In this document: positions 23,546 through 34,974 of the stretch, piece by piece
Layout: each line of letters starts with the position of its first letter
How positions within the stretch are numbered: the stretch's first letter is position 1
NCBI RefSeq assembly: GCF_049856175.1
Contig: NZ_JBNDNA010000007.1
Location: 1-64,000, forward strand
From: JB111 sp049856175
GTDB taxonomy: Bacteria; Actinomycetota; Actinomycetes; Actinomycetales; Actinomycetaceae
Direction: 5' to 3'
DNA: 64,000 nt
Program-made: the position numbers and the translations under genes
The notes under the pieces: generated by a model
The model's input: only the letters and a program-made list of their open reading frames with translations
The model's database searches: none
What the model was told of the DNA's origin: nothing

Positions 23546-24541
23546 ATGTCCCCCCTCCGATCACGTCGTCGCAGCTACGCAGCCGGCGCCACCCTCGCCG
23601 CCTCGGCTCTTGTCCTCGCCGCCTGCGGCGGTGGCGACTCCGAGGGTGAGGGTGGTGGCGACGGGGACGAGCTGACGCCGATCACGGTCGGCGTCATCCC
23701 GATCATCGACGTCGCCCCCCTCTACATCGGCATCGAGGAAGGCATCTTCGAGGAGCACGGCCTCGATGTCACCGCCGAGTCCGGTCAGGGCGGTGCGGCC
23801 ATCGTCCCGAGCGTGGTCTCCGGCGACTTCGACTTCGGTTTCGGCAACTCGATGTCGACCGTCATCGCCGCCTCGACCGGGATGCCCCTGCAGATCATCG
23901 CGTCCGGCGTCTGGTCGACGGGCGACCCCGAGGAGGACGGGTTCACCATCATGTCCGCCGACGAGAGCATCCAGGGTCCCGAGGACCTCGAGGGTGCCGT
24001 CGTCGCGACCAACACGCTCAACGCCATCGGTGACTCGGTGGTCATGGAGTCGGCCGAGCTCGCCGGCGTGGACCCCACGACGATCGAGTTCGTCGAGATG
24101 CCGTTCAACTCGATGCCTGCCGCGATGGAGAACGGCGACGTCGACGCGGCGTGGATCGTCGAGCCCTTCGTCACGGTGGCGATGGAGGACAGCGGGGCTC
24201 ACGTGGTGACCGCGGTGCTCCTCGACATCGCCGACGAGTGGGAGATCGCCACCTACTTCACGACCGACACCTACGCGAACGACAACCAGGAGACCGTCGA
24301 GGCGTTCCAGGCCGCGATCTCCGAGGCCAACGCCTACGCGCAGGAGAACCCTGACGCGGTCCGGGAGATCCTGCAGTCGTACCTCGATCTGCCCGACGGT
24401 CTCGAGGACCGGGTGATCCTGCCGGGTTGGCAGCCTGAGGTCTCGCGCGAGACGGTGCAGATCTACCACGACATGGCCGACGAGCGTGGCCTGCTCGACC
24501 AGGAGGTCGATCTCGACGCGCTCCTCGAGCACGCTCAGTAA
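23546..24541 (+). CDS. NMT1/SsuA-type ABC transporter substrate-binding lipoprotein
   Basis: A 331-residue lipoprotein. The signal peptide RRRSYAAGATLAASALVLAA ends in a lipobox with Cys27 (LAAC), followed by an acidic Gly-rich linker. The binding domain resembles NMT1/THI5 and SsuA/TauA families: ITVGVIPIIDVAPLYIGIEE, GIFEEHGLDVTAESGQGGA, GDFDFGFGNSMSTVIAASTG and FNSMPAAMENGDVDAAWIVE. Likely ligands are small organic anions such as sulfonates, nitrate-like ions, pyrimidine precursors or aromatic acids. AAGGAG at 23536-23541 sets the ATG. No permease or ATPase gene follows; a terminator is next. The transport partners must lie elsewhere, or the protein acts with a shared permease. Confidence 0.9.
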   Translation: MSPLRSRRRSYAAGATLAASALVLAACGGGDSEGEGGGDGDELTPITVGVIPIIDVAPLYIGIEEGIFEEHGLDVTAESGQGGAAIVPSVVSGDFDFGFGNSMSTVIAASTGMPLQIIASGVWSTGDPEEDGFTIMSADESIQGPEDLEGAVVATNTLNAIGDSVVMESAELAGVDPTTIEFVEMPFNSMPAAMENGDVDAAWIVEPFVTVAMEDSGAHVVTAVLLDIADEWEIATYFTTDTYANDNQETVEAFQAAISEANAYAQENPDAVREILQSYLDLPDGLEDRVILPGWQPEVSRETVQIYHDMADERGLLDQEVDLDALLEHAQ

Positions 24542-24611
24542 GGGGCGGTCCGAGCTGCCACGCGGCCGGTAGCCGCACCTCGCGGCTCCGACGGCCGGTG
24601 AGGACGTACGA

Positions 24612-24649
24612 CGGCGGGGCCCAGGGATCTGTGTCTCTGGGCCCCGCCG
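24612..24649 (+). terminator. Hairpin terminator after the NMT1-type lipoprotein gene
   Basis: CGGCGGGGCCCAG and its exact complement form 13-base arms with a 12-base loop, 70 bases after the stop codon. Confidence 0.75.
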
Positions 24650-24769
24650 CGTTCGGGCGGACGGGCCGGTCGGTCGAGGTGGTAGGTGTGTCGGATCGGT
24701 CGAGCCGGTCCTAGCGCCGGTCTGCGGTCCGGCCTACGGCGCACGCCGGCCGACCTGGAATGATGCGCA

Positions 24770-24781
24770 GACACCTGTGTC
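24770..24781. promoter_or_regulatory. Palindrome just upstream of bioY
   Basis: GACACCTGTGTC has perfect GACAC/GTGTC arms, 18 bases before the bioY start. It is a candidate operator for a biotin regulator such as BioQ or BirA, although it does not match a consensus I know well. Confidence 0.35.
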
Positions 24782-24799
24782 CATAGCCAAGGAGATGAC

Positions 24800-25384
24800 A
24801 TGACCTCAGTCGCCAGCTTCCGGCGCGCACCCGTTCTTGCCGACCTCGTGCCAGGTACCCGTCTCAGGGACGTCGCCCTCGTGCTGGCGGGGACGGTGTT
24901 CGTCACTCTGGCCGGGTGGGTCGCGGTCCCGCTTCCCTTCACGCCGGTCCCGGTGTCCCTGGCGACGTTCGCCGTCCTTCTGACCGGTGCGGCGCTGGGA
25001 CCTGCACGGGCTGCCGCGAGCATCCTCGTCTACCTGGCGGCCGGCACCGCGGGCGCACCGATGTTCGCCGAGTTCAGCTCGGGATGGGCGTTCGCCTCGT
25101 ACGGCTACGCGCTCGGGTACCTCGTGGCCGCCGTACTCGTGGGTGAGCTGGCCCGTCGCCGGGCCGACCGGTCGGTCCTGGGCACGGCCGCTCTCGCGGT
25201 GGCGTCAACGGCGACGATCTACGCGATCGGTGTCCCGTGGCTCGTCGTGTTCCTCGGCGTCGACCTGGCGACGGGGCTCACCCTGGGCGTGGTCCCGTTC
25301 CTCGTCGGCGACGTCATCAAGGCGGCAGCAGCCGCACTCCTGCTCCCCGGAGCCTGGTCGATCGTCCGCCGCGTGCGCCAATAG
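24800..25384 (+). CDS. bioY: Biotin transporter substrate-binding subunit BioY
   Basis: A 194-residue membrane protein, the S component of the biotin ECF transporter. About six helices are seen. Family segments are VFVTLAGWVAVPLPFTPVPV (the biotin-binding loop near residues 34-53), SLATFAVLLTGAALGPARAA, YLAAGTAGAPMFAEFSSGWA and VGDVIKAAAAALLLPGAW. The ATG has AAGGAG at 24789-24794. No bioM (ATPase) or bioN (permease) gene is adjacent, so it either works alone, as reported for solitary BioY, or shares a distant ECF module. Confidence 0.93.
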   Translation: MTSVASFRRAPVLADLVPGTRLRDVALVLAGTVFVTLAGWVAVPLPFTPVPVSLATFAVLLTGAALGPARAAASILVYLAAGTAGAPMFAEFSSGWAFASYGYALGYLVAAVLVGELARRRADRSVLGTAALAVASTATIYAIGVPWLVVFLGVDLATGLTLGVVPFLVGDVIKAAAAALLLPGAWSIVRRVRQ

Positions 25385-25388
25385 AGCG

Positions 25389-25416
25389 AGAGCGGGTGGC
25401 GCACCCGGCGCGCTCT
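25389..25416 (+). terminator. Possible hairpin terminator after bioY
   Basis: AGAGCG and GGTG pair with CACC and CGCTCT around a small loop, with a 5-base bulge on the right side. It begins 5 bases after the stop codon. Imperfect, so confidence is limited. The rest of 25417-25619 holds nothing recognisable. Confidence 0.4.
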
Positions 25417-25619
25417 TCGCCGGGCTGTGCCGCGGACCAATCCATCTGAACGGCGCAGGTGGGGCGGCACGGATATCGGCCGGTGACGTCGTCGCTCGGT
25501 CCTCGCCTTGCGGCCTCCCCGACCATCGACCCGGCTCGTGCCCCGCGCCTGAGGGCGGCGGTGCACCTCTACTCGCGCGGGCGTCCTCGTCGGGTGACTC
25601 CCCGGGCGGTGGTGCGCTG

Positions 25620-27704
25620 TCACTCGCGCTGAGGTAGCTCGTTGCGTCGGGTGGGTTCGATGGGGCGGCCGTGTTGGTCGTGGAAGTGCCATCGGCCGCG
25701 CGTGCGGGTGATGGTGATGTTGCGGGCGTGGATGAGGTCGTGGTGGTGCCAGCACAGCAGGATGCCGTGTTCGATGCTGGTGGGGCCGTGGTCCTTGTAC
25801 CAGTGCAGGCAGTGGTGGATCTCGCCGAAGCCTGGTGGTTCGTCGCAGCCGGGGTATTGGCAGTGCTGGTCGCGGGCGTGGATGGCCCGGGTCATGTTCG
25901 CGGGGAAGATTCGTTTCTCCTGTCGCGCGTCAAGATTCTTGGCAGGGCTGTTGAGTCAGTCCTGAAGGAGAATCAGAACCATGGGAAGACCCCCTTCGAT
26001 TCCGGTCGAGAAGAAGACTCGGATCGTGTTGAGCGTGCTCGCTGGTGAGCTCACGATCGCCGAGGCCGCGGGCTGGGTGCCGGTCATCACGCGGGGGTCG
26101 ATCGCGGCTGAGATCACGTGATCCTCACCCGGCTGCCACGCGGTCAGCCACTGCCGGGCCTCGTCGGACAGCTCAAAGACTCCCGCCCCACCCTCGCTCG
26201 CCGGCCTGGGGGCGCTGCCATCGTGGTTCGCCGCCCCGGGGGCGGTGACGGACGCAGCGCCAGCGCTGCTCCCGGTGTGGGTGCGGGTGTGGGGGTCGCG
26301 GGGTCCGCCGGGCGCGGTCAGGGACTCCGCCGCGGTGATCGGGCCGACGACCTGCCCCTCGGGCAGGCCCGCGTAGGCCCGGACCGCATCGGGGGTGAGG
26401 TCGTGGGTGGCGTTCCAGCCGGCGGTCGCCGACGCGGGTGGGATCACGGACCCGGTCGCCCGGGTGAGAGCGGTCAGGGTCTCCAGTGTCGCGGTGATCG
26501 TCACATGCGGCCGGACCCTGGCGCCGGCCAGCTGCCCGCCTCGGTCGAGAGACTCATGGGCCAGGGCGACCAGTGCGCCGGCCCGGCGCTGTGCCGGGCT
26601 CCGGTCGTCATCGGCACCTTTGCGGCCAGCGTGAGCGGTCAGGGCGGTGGTCACGACCTGTCCGGACAGCTCGTCGAGCCAACCGGTGAGGTGGTACCCG
26701 CCCGTGGTCGGAGCGATGGTCAGCTCCTCGCGGGCGTCGTCCTCACGCCAGGCCTTGTCGGCTCCCGCGGGATCGGCCCGGACCTTCCACGCCGCGACCA
26801 GGCGAGCGAAGTCCTGGGCGTGCATGACCTGGGCCTGAGCGACCAGGAACCCCTCACCCATCTCCGTGTCGGCGAGCTGGGTGCGCAGCCGGTCCGTGGA
26901 CAGGGTCTCGCGGACCAGGACCTGCACATGCTCGACACTGATCCGCCCCACACACAGCGCCCCATGGGCCAGCGGCAGGTCGTCGCGCAGTGCGCGGGCC
27001 TGCCGGGCCTGCCGACCCGCGACCGCCGCACTGGTCCCGGTCCGGTCCCGCAACCACGTCCGGAACGACCGCTGCCCATCCAACGCCCACAGACCATCCG
27101 TCTCGACCTTGGCGGTGGTGGTGGCGCGTAGTGCGGTCAGTCGTCGTTCGGCGGCCTCGATGCTTTCCAGCAGGTCGATCGCTTCCTGCCCGGACAGGTC
27201 GCCCACGCGAGCCTGGCTCAGTGCGTCGAGCTGAGCCACCACCCCTCGCATGCCACCGACCACACCCACCGACGACAAGGGCTCGCCAACATGCAAGGCG
27301 ACGCCCTGCTCACGAGCGGCGGCGGCGTCGGTGAGCGCAGGCGCCGCGGCCGGGTCCTGCTCATCCTCGTCGTCGCCGGTGAGCGTGACCGCAGCGGGCA
27401 GGTCGTGGGTCTCCTCGTCAAGGTCCGCCCGGTCGTCGTCACTGTCAGTGGCCGCGCCGGCGCCGGTGCCGTAGGGGCTGTCGAGCTCACGGTCACCGAC
27501 GTCCTCGACGTCCGCATCGGCGTCGGGATCGGTCTCGGCATCGCACCCGACGGCGTCGCTGACGTCCTCGGTCTCGGCATCGGCATCGGACTCCGAAGCG
27601 GCATCGTTCTGGGCTGCCTTCTTAGCGAGCCAGGCCTCGATCTGCGCGGAGAGCAACTCCTCCAACGCCGACCACCCCTGGTCCACACCCACGTCCTCAG
27701 CCAC
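25620..27704 (-). pseudogene. DUF222/HNH endonuclease (13E12-type) gene interrupted by an IS relic
   Basis: The N-terminal part (27704 to about 26071) is a DUF222 domain protein with an acidic N-terminal region of about 140 residues and the typical core LDALSQARVGDLSGQEAIDL, WLRDRTGTSAAVAGRQARQA, LPLAHGALCVGRISVEHVQV and GGYHLTGWLDELSGQVV. The C-terminal part (about 25920 to 25620) is the HNH nuclease with HCQYPGCDEPPGFGEIHHCL and LLCWHHHDLIH. Both lie in the same frame, but an inserted 150-base segment carries a TGA at 25956-25958, so the chain ends before the HNH. A separate start at 25895 could give an HNH-only fragment. The GTG at 27704 is chosen because GAGGAGG precedes it by 10 bases. 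A LexA box lies upstream. Confidence 0.85.
25921..26070 (+). mobile_element. IS relic: left end and first 30 codons of a transposase OrfA, inside the DUF222/HNH gene
   Basis: The plus strand at 25981-26070 reads MGRPPSIPVEKKTRIVLSVL then AGELTIAEAA, the start of an IS3-type helix-turn-helix transposase OrfA, with its own ribosome site (GAAGGAG) at 25964-25970. The element end is at about 25921 (TGTCGCGCGTCAAG). Right of 26070 the sequence returns abruptly to DUF222 coding sequence on the other strand. The rest of the element is lost, so this is a deletion remnant. The family is inferred from memory of OrfA starts. Confidence 0.75.
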
Positions 27705-27752
27705 CGCCCCCGCACCTCCTCGTGCCACTCGATCCGACTACCCCGATGCTAC

Positions 27753-27768
27753 TCGAACGCATATTCGA
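27753..27768. promoter_or_regulatory. LexA (SOS) box upstream of the DUF222/HNH gene
   Basis: TCGAAC-GCAT-ATTCGA matches the actinobacterial SOS box TCGAAC(N4)GTTCGA at 11 of 12 conserved positions. It is 49 bases before the likely GTG start. LexA boxes upstream of some 13E12 genes are known in mycobacteria, so damage induction of this gene is a fair inference. Confidence 0.75.
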
Positions 27769-27870
27769 GAACAACCGAAATGCCCGAATCTGTGGACAAC
27801 TACGCCACATCCACCACCCACCCTGACCTGGGGAAAAACCGTGCCCACGACAACCACCACCCACCAGCGG

Positions 27871-27905
27871 GCGAGCGGCGAGCGGCGAGCGGCGAGCGGC
27901 GAGCG
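27871..27905. repeat. Five tandem GCGAGCG heptamers
   Basis: Five perfect 7-base units lie in the 317-base gene-free stretch between the LexA-box gene and glgX. The rest of 27769-28045 shows no gene. The array is likely prone to length change; a role as a regulatory spacer is unknown. Confidence 0.8.
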
Positions 27906-28045
27906 AGTGACCGCACGCCGGGGCCCAACCGCACACCGGGGCCCCACCGACGGCAGGCCCGTCACCGCCCGTCGCCCTGTGACCATCCGCGCACGCCGGA
28001 GGGTCCGCGAGGCCCCCCGATCGTGGACGTGCCACTCTTGTGCCC

Positions 28046-30334
<2,289 letters not shown>

Positions 30335-30436
30335 GACCGGTCGGCCGCCCCCTGCCCGCTCCCGGAGCCGGCGGGCACGGACCTCCGCGACCGGGCAGAC
30401 TGGACCCGGACGAGTCGACGACCCCGGAGGATGCAC

Positions 30437-33022
30437 GTGACCACGCACCACGAGGCCAACGACACGTCGGCCACCGACCACCCGGCCACCGATCGCTCGG
30501 CCGTCGAGGCCACCACGAGGGCCGCGGCCGCCGCGCACCTGCCCGGTCCCGGCAGGCGTACCCCGGTGAGTACGTACCGTCTGCAGCTCGGTCCGGACCT
30601 CACGTTCGACGACGTCGGCAGACAGCTCGACCACCTGTCGAACCTCGGCGTCACGGACGTCTACCTCTCCCCCGTGCTCACCGCGGCGCCGGGCTCGACG
30701 CACGGGTACGACGTCGTCGACCACACGACGATCTCCGCCACGCTCGGGGGCCGTGACGGCCTCGAGCGGCTGGCCCGCGCCGCGCACGAGCTGGACATGG
30801 GCGTCGTCGTCGACCTCGTGCCCAACCACATGGCCGTGCCGACACCCGCCTGGCACAACCGCGCCCTGTGGTCGGTCCTCGCGCTCGGCCCCGACTCGCC
30901 CTACGCCTCGTGGTTCGACGTCGACCTGTCCGAGGGAGGTGGCGGCGTGCTCATGCCGGTCCTCGGCCGCCGCATCGGCGCCGCGCTCGCGGACGGCGAG
31001 ATCGAGCTGACCACTGCCGTGGTGCCCGGCGAGGAGGACGCCGGCGAGCAGCACGTCCTCACCTACTACGACCACGTCCTGCCGGTGCGGGCCGGGACCG
31101 AGCAGCTCCCGCTCGCGGACCTGCTCGACCGCCAGTTCTACCGCCTGGCCTACTGGAAGGTCGCCGACGAGGAGCTCAACTACCGGCGGTTCTTCGACGT
31201 CGGCTCCCTCGCGGCGATCCGGGTGGAGGACGAGGCCGTCTTCGACGCCACGCACGGCCTGCTGCTCACGCTCCTCCACGACGGCGTCATCGACGCGCTC
31301 CGGGTCGACCACCCCGACGGCCTGGCCGACCCGCGCGGATACTTCCGGCGCCTCCACGAGGCCACCGGGGGCGCCTGGGTGGTCGCCGAGAAGATCCTCG
31401 AGGACGACGAGGACCTGCCCGGTGACTGGCAGGTCGCCGGCACCACGGGCTACGACGCCGCCTGGCGGCTGCACGGCATCCAGGTGGACCCGGCCGGTCT
31501 GCCGACCACCGGTGCGCTCATGCAGCAGATCGCCGGCGACGCGCCCGGCGACTACGAGTCGGTCCGGGACGCGGCCAAGCGGCAGATCGTCGAGGGCTCC
31601 CTCTACGCCGAGGTGCACCGCCTCGCCACCCTGCTGTCCGACGTGTGCGACGACGACGTCCGGCTCCGCGACCACTCGTTCCGGCCGCTGCTGGAGTGCG
31701 TGCGCGAGCTCGTGATCGCGGTGCACCGCTACCGTGCCTACGTCGTGCCGGGCGAGCCCGCGCCGCCGGAGTCGGAGGCGTTCGTCGAGGATGCCGCCGC
31801 CACCGCCCGGACCCGGCTGGACGCCGACCGGCACGAGACCCTCGACGTCGTCGTCGACCTGGTGCTGGGCCGCGAGGTGGGCTCCGCGGGGCGGACCCGC
31901 GAGGCCCGCCGGGACGAGATCATCGTGCGGTTCCAGCAGGTCTGCGGTGCCGTGACCGCCAAGGGCGTCGAGGACACGACCTTCTACCGGTGGACCCACC
32001 TGCTCTCGCTCAACGAGGTGGGCGGCGCACCCCAGCGCGGCTCGCTCTCGGTCGACGAGCTGCACGCCTGGGCCGGGCGCACACAGACGTTCTGGCCGGC
32101 GACGATGACCAACGGATCGACGCACGACACCAAGCGCAGCGAGGACGTCCGGGCACGCATCGGAGTGATCTCCGAGCACGCCGCGGCGTGGCGCTCCCTG
32201 GTCGCCGACCTGCGCGAGCTCACGGCCGAACGCCGCCCCGCCGACCTCGATGGGCGCACCGAGAACCTCGTCTGGCAGACGCTGGCCGGGACCTGGGGCC
32301 CCGACGGCCCGATCGAGGCCGTCCGCCTGACCGACTACCTGCTCAAGGCGGTCCGCGAGCAGAAGACCTGGACCACCTGGACCGACCAGGACGCCGCGGG
32401 CGAGGAGGAGCTCACGGCCTGGGTCGCCGCCATGACGGCCGAGCCGGCCGTGCGCGAACGGTTCGCCGGCTGGGTCGCGGACACCGCGCACTCGCTGCGC
32501 ACCTCGGTGCTCGGGACCAAGGCGCTCCAGCTCACGCTCGTCGGGGTGGCCGACGTCTACCAGGGCACCGAGCTCCTCACCGACTCGCTGGTCGATCCCG
32601 ACAACCGTCGCCCCGTCGACCACGGCGCGATCGCGGCCACCCTCGCCGAGCTCGACGCCGGCCGCACCCCGGGCGACCTGGGCGAGGAGAAGCTCGCCCT
32701 GACGGCCGCCGTGCTGCGCCTGCGCAGGCGCGTGCCGAACGCGTTCGTCGGCGAACGGTCCGGGTACGCGCCGCTGCCCACGACGACCCAGCACGCCGTG
32801 GCCCTCACCCGCACGATGGACGGCGAGCCCCGGGCCGTCACCGTCGCCACGCGCCTGGCCGAGGGGCTGCGTGCGCTCGGGGGGTTCCACGAGCACACCG
32901 TCGTCCTCCCGCCCGGCACCTGGACCGACGTCCTCACCGGCACCCGCCACGAGGGAGGCGCGACCCTGCTCGCCGAGCTCCTCGCCCACCGTCCCGTCGC
33001 CGTCCTGGAGGCCTCCGCATGA
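30437..33022 (+). CDS. treY: Maltooligosyltrehalose synthase TreY
   Basis: An 861-residue GH13 enzyme that turns the reducing-end alpha-1,4 bond of maltodextrins into an alpha,alpha-1,1 trehalose bond. Signatures are STYRLQLGPDLTFDDVGRQL (start of the barrel near residue 45), LSPVLTAAPGSTHGYDVVD, VVDLVPNHMA, DALRVDHPDGLADPRGYF with the nucleophile Asp, and WVVAEKILEDDEDLP with the acid/base Glu. KGVEDTTFYRWTHLLSLNEV and NGSTHDTKRSEDVRARI are typical of TreY. The GTG at 30437 is chosen because GGAGG (30426-30430) abuts the ATG at 30431 but is well spaced for the GTG. About 45 residues precede the core. It overlaps treZ by ATGA. Confidence 0.96.
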   Translation: MTTHHEANDTSATDHPATDRSAVEATTRAAAAAHLPGPGRRTPVSTYRLQLGPDLTFDDVGRQLDHLSNLGVTDVYLSPVLTAAPGSTHGYDVVDHTTISATLGGRDGLERLARAAHELDMGVVVDLVPNHMAVPTPAWHNRALWSVLALGPDSPYASWFDVDLSEGGGGVLMPVLGRRIGAALADGEIELTTAVVPGEEDAGEQHVLTYYDHVLPVRAGTEQLPLADLLDRQFYRLAYWKVADEELNYRRFFDVGSLAAIRVEDEAVFDATHGLLLTLLHDGVIDALRVDHPDGLADPRGYFRRLHEATGGAWVVAEKILEDDEDLPGDWQVAGTTGYDAAWRLHGIQVDPAGLPTTGALMQQIAGDAPGDYESVRDAAKRQIVEGSLYAEVHRLATLLSDVCDDDVRLRDHSFRPLLECVRELVIAVHRYRAYVVPGEPAPPESEAFVEDAAATARTRLDADRHETLDVVVDLVLGREVGSAGRTREARRDEIIVRFQQVCGAVTAKGVEDTTFYRWTHLLSLNEVGGAPQRGSLSVDELHAWAGRTQTFWPATMTNGSTHDTKRSEDVRARIGVISEHAAAWRSLVADLRELTAERRPADLDGRTENLVWQTLAGTWGPDGPIEAVRLTDYLLKAVREQKTWTTWTDQDAAGEEELTAWVAAMTAEPAVRERFAGWVADTAHSLRTSVLGTKALQLTLVGVADVYQGTELLTDSLVDPDNRRPVDHGAIAATLAELDAGRTPGDLGEEKLALTAAVLRLRRRVPNAFVGERSGYAPLPTTTQHAVALTRTMDGEPRAVTVATRLAEGLRALGGFHEHTVVLPPGTWTDVLTGTRHEGGATLLAELLAHRPVAVLEASA

Positions 33023-34974
33023 TCCCCGACCCGCAGGACGCCCGGCCGCGGCACCCTCGCCCGCCGCTCGGCGACCGCGACGCGGAGACCGACGCCCTCG
33101 TGCGCCACCCGCTCGTCCCGGCCGTGTGGTCGCCCGACGCGAGCAGCATCGACGCCGTCGTCACCGCGGTCGGACCGGCCGACGGGGAGCAGCAGGCCGC
33201 GGCCCCCGCGGTCGGCCGCCACCGACTGGTCCGGCGGTCGGGCGGCTGGTGGACGGCCGACGCCCCCTGGCCCTCCGGCACGGAGTACCTCTTCTCCCGC
33301 GACGGCGGCGACCCGGTGCCGGACCCCCGCTCCGCCCACCAGCCCGACGGCGTCCACGGGCCCTCGCGGCTCCACGACCCCTCCACCTTCGACTGGACGG
33401 ACATGGGCTTCGCCGGGGTCGCGCTCCCGGGATCGGTGATCTACGAGCTGCACGTCGGCACGTTCACCGCCGAGGGCACGCTCGACGCCGCGATCACCCA
33501 CCTCGGAGGGCTGGCAGAGCTGGGGGTGACGATGATCGAGCTCATGCCGCTCGCCGCCTTCCCCGGCGTCCGGGGCTGGGGGTACGACGGCGTGGGCCTC
33601 TACGCGGTCCAGGACTCCTACGGCGGGCCGGCGGCGCTGCAGCGCTTCGTCGACGCGGCGCACTCCCACGGCCTGGGGGTGTGCCTCGACGTCGTCTACA
33701 ACCACCTCGGTCCCGACGGCAACTACCTCGGCGTCTTCGCCGACTACGTCACCGAACGCCACCAGACCCCGTGGGGGTCGGGTCCGGACCTCGACGGCGA
33801 AAGGTCCGCCGAGGTGCGCGCGTTCTTCCTGGAGAACGCCCTGCGCTGGCTGTCGGACTTCCACGTCGACGCCCTGCGGCTCGACGCGGTGCACGCGATC
33901 GAGGACACCTCCGAGCCGCACCTGTTGGCCGAGCTCGCCGACCGGGTGCACGCGCTCGGCGAGAGCCTGGGGCTGCCGCGCACGCTGGTCGCGGAGTCGG
34001 ACCTCAACGACCACGCGATGGTCACCCCGACGGCCGAGGGCGGCCTCGGTATGGACGCCCAGTGGGTCGACGACGTCCACCACGCCCTGCACGCGTGGCT
34101 CACCGGTGAGGGGGAGGGCTACTACGTCGACTTCGGCGCCGGGAGCACGCTCGCGCACGCGCTCACGCGCGTGTTCGTGCACGACGGCGGATGGTCCACC
34201 TTCCGCGGGCAGGACTGGGGACGGCCGGTCGACGACGACGTGGACGGCCACCGGTTCGTCGTCTTCGGCCAGAACCACGACCAGGTCGGCAACCGCGCCG
34301 TCGGGGACCGCCCGAGCGTCGTGCTCGACGACGCGCAGCTCGCGGTCTCCGCCGCGATCGTCCTGCTGTCCCCCTACACGCCGATGCTGTTCATGGGCGA
34401 GGAGTGGGGCGCACGCACGCCCTTCCAGTTCTTCACCGACCACATCGACCCCGACCTCGGCCGCGCCGTCACCGAGGGCCGTCGCGCGGAGTTCGCCCGC
34501 CACGGCTGGGGCGCGGACGGCGAGCAGCCCGAGGTCCCGGACCCCCAGGACCCCGCCACGCGCGAAGCCTCGGTCCTCGACCGGGACGAGGCGACGACGG
34601 AGCGCGGCCACCGCATCCGGGCGTTCTACGCCGCCGCGCTCGCGCTGCGGCGCGCGGAGCCGGACCTCGCGAGCGGGGACCGCTCGGCGACGGCGGTCGC
34701 GGTCGACGACGAGGCCGGCTGGCTGCGCATGTCGCGCGGCGGCATCGACGTCGTCGCCGTGACACGTGCGACGCCGGACGCGCCGACGACCGTTCCCCTC
34801 GCCGGCGCCGACGCGATCGGCGACCGGCCCGGCGCGGCCCCGTCCGAGCCCGGCGCGACCGTGGACGGCCCCGAGGTGCTGCTCGCCTGGGACCCGGCCA
34901 CGACCAGCACCACCGCCGGGGCGGTCACGCTCGACGGGCCGGGCGTCGTCGTCGTGCGACGAACGGGCGCCTAG
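33019..34974 (+). CDS. treZ: Maltooligosyltrehalose trehalohydrolase TreZ
   Basis: A 651-residue GH13 enzyme that releases free trehalose from maltooligosyltrehalose. An N-terminal beta-sandwich (residues 1-130, with HRLVRRSGGWWTADAPWP and PDPRSAHQPDGVHGPSRL) leads to the barrel. GSVIYELHVGTFTAEGTLDA, DVVYNHLGPDGNYLG, DALRLDAVHAIEDTSEPHLL with the nucleophile Asp, LVAESDLND with the acid/base Glu, and VFGQNHDQVGNRAVGDRP are all present. The ATG overlaps the treY stop (ATGA), with GGAGG at 33007-33011. Its stop overlaps the stop of the convergent ABC ATPase gene by four bases (34971-34974), leaving no room for a separate terminator. Confidence 0.96.
   Translation: MIPDPQDARPRHPRPPLGDRDAETDALVRHPLVPAVWSPDASSIDAVVTAVGPADGEQQAAAPAVGRHRLVRRSGGWWTADAPWPSGTEYLFSRDGGDPVPDPRSAHQPDGVHGPSRLHDPSTFDWTDMGFAGVALPGSVIYELHVGTFTAEGTLDAAITHLGGLAELGVTMIELMPLAAFPGVRGWGYDGVGLYAVQDSYGGPAALQRFVDAAHSHGLGVCLDVVYNHLGPDGNYLGVFADYVTERHQTPWGSGPDLDGERSAEVRAFFLENALRWLSDFHVDALRLDAVHAIEDTSEPHLLAELADRVHALGESLGLPRTLVAESDLNDHAMVTPTAEGGLGMDAQWVDDVHHALHAWLTGEGEGYYVDFGAGSTLAHALTRVFVHDGGWSTFRGQDWGRPVDDDVDGHRFVVFGQNHDQVGNRAVGDRPSVVLDDAQLAVSAAIVLLSPYTPMLFMGEEWGARTPFQFFTDHIDPDLGRAVTEGRRAEFARHGWGADGEQPEVPDPQDPATREASVLDRDEATTERGHRIRAFYAAALALRRAEPDLASGDRSATAVAVDDEAGWLRMSRGGIDVVAVTRATPDAPTTVPLAGADAIGDRPGAAPSEPGATVDGPEVLLAWDPATTSTTAGAVTLDGPGVVVVRRTGA

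Noticed and set aside
24542..24799. Possible riboswitch upstream of bioY
   Set aside because: No aptamer core was recognised; the main structure is the terminator of the preceding gene.
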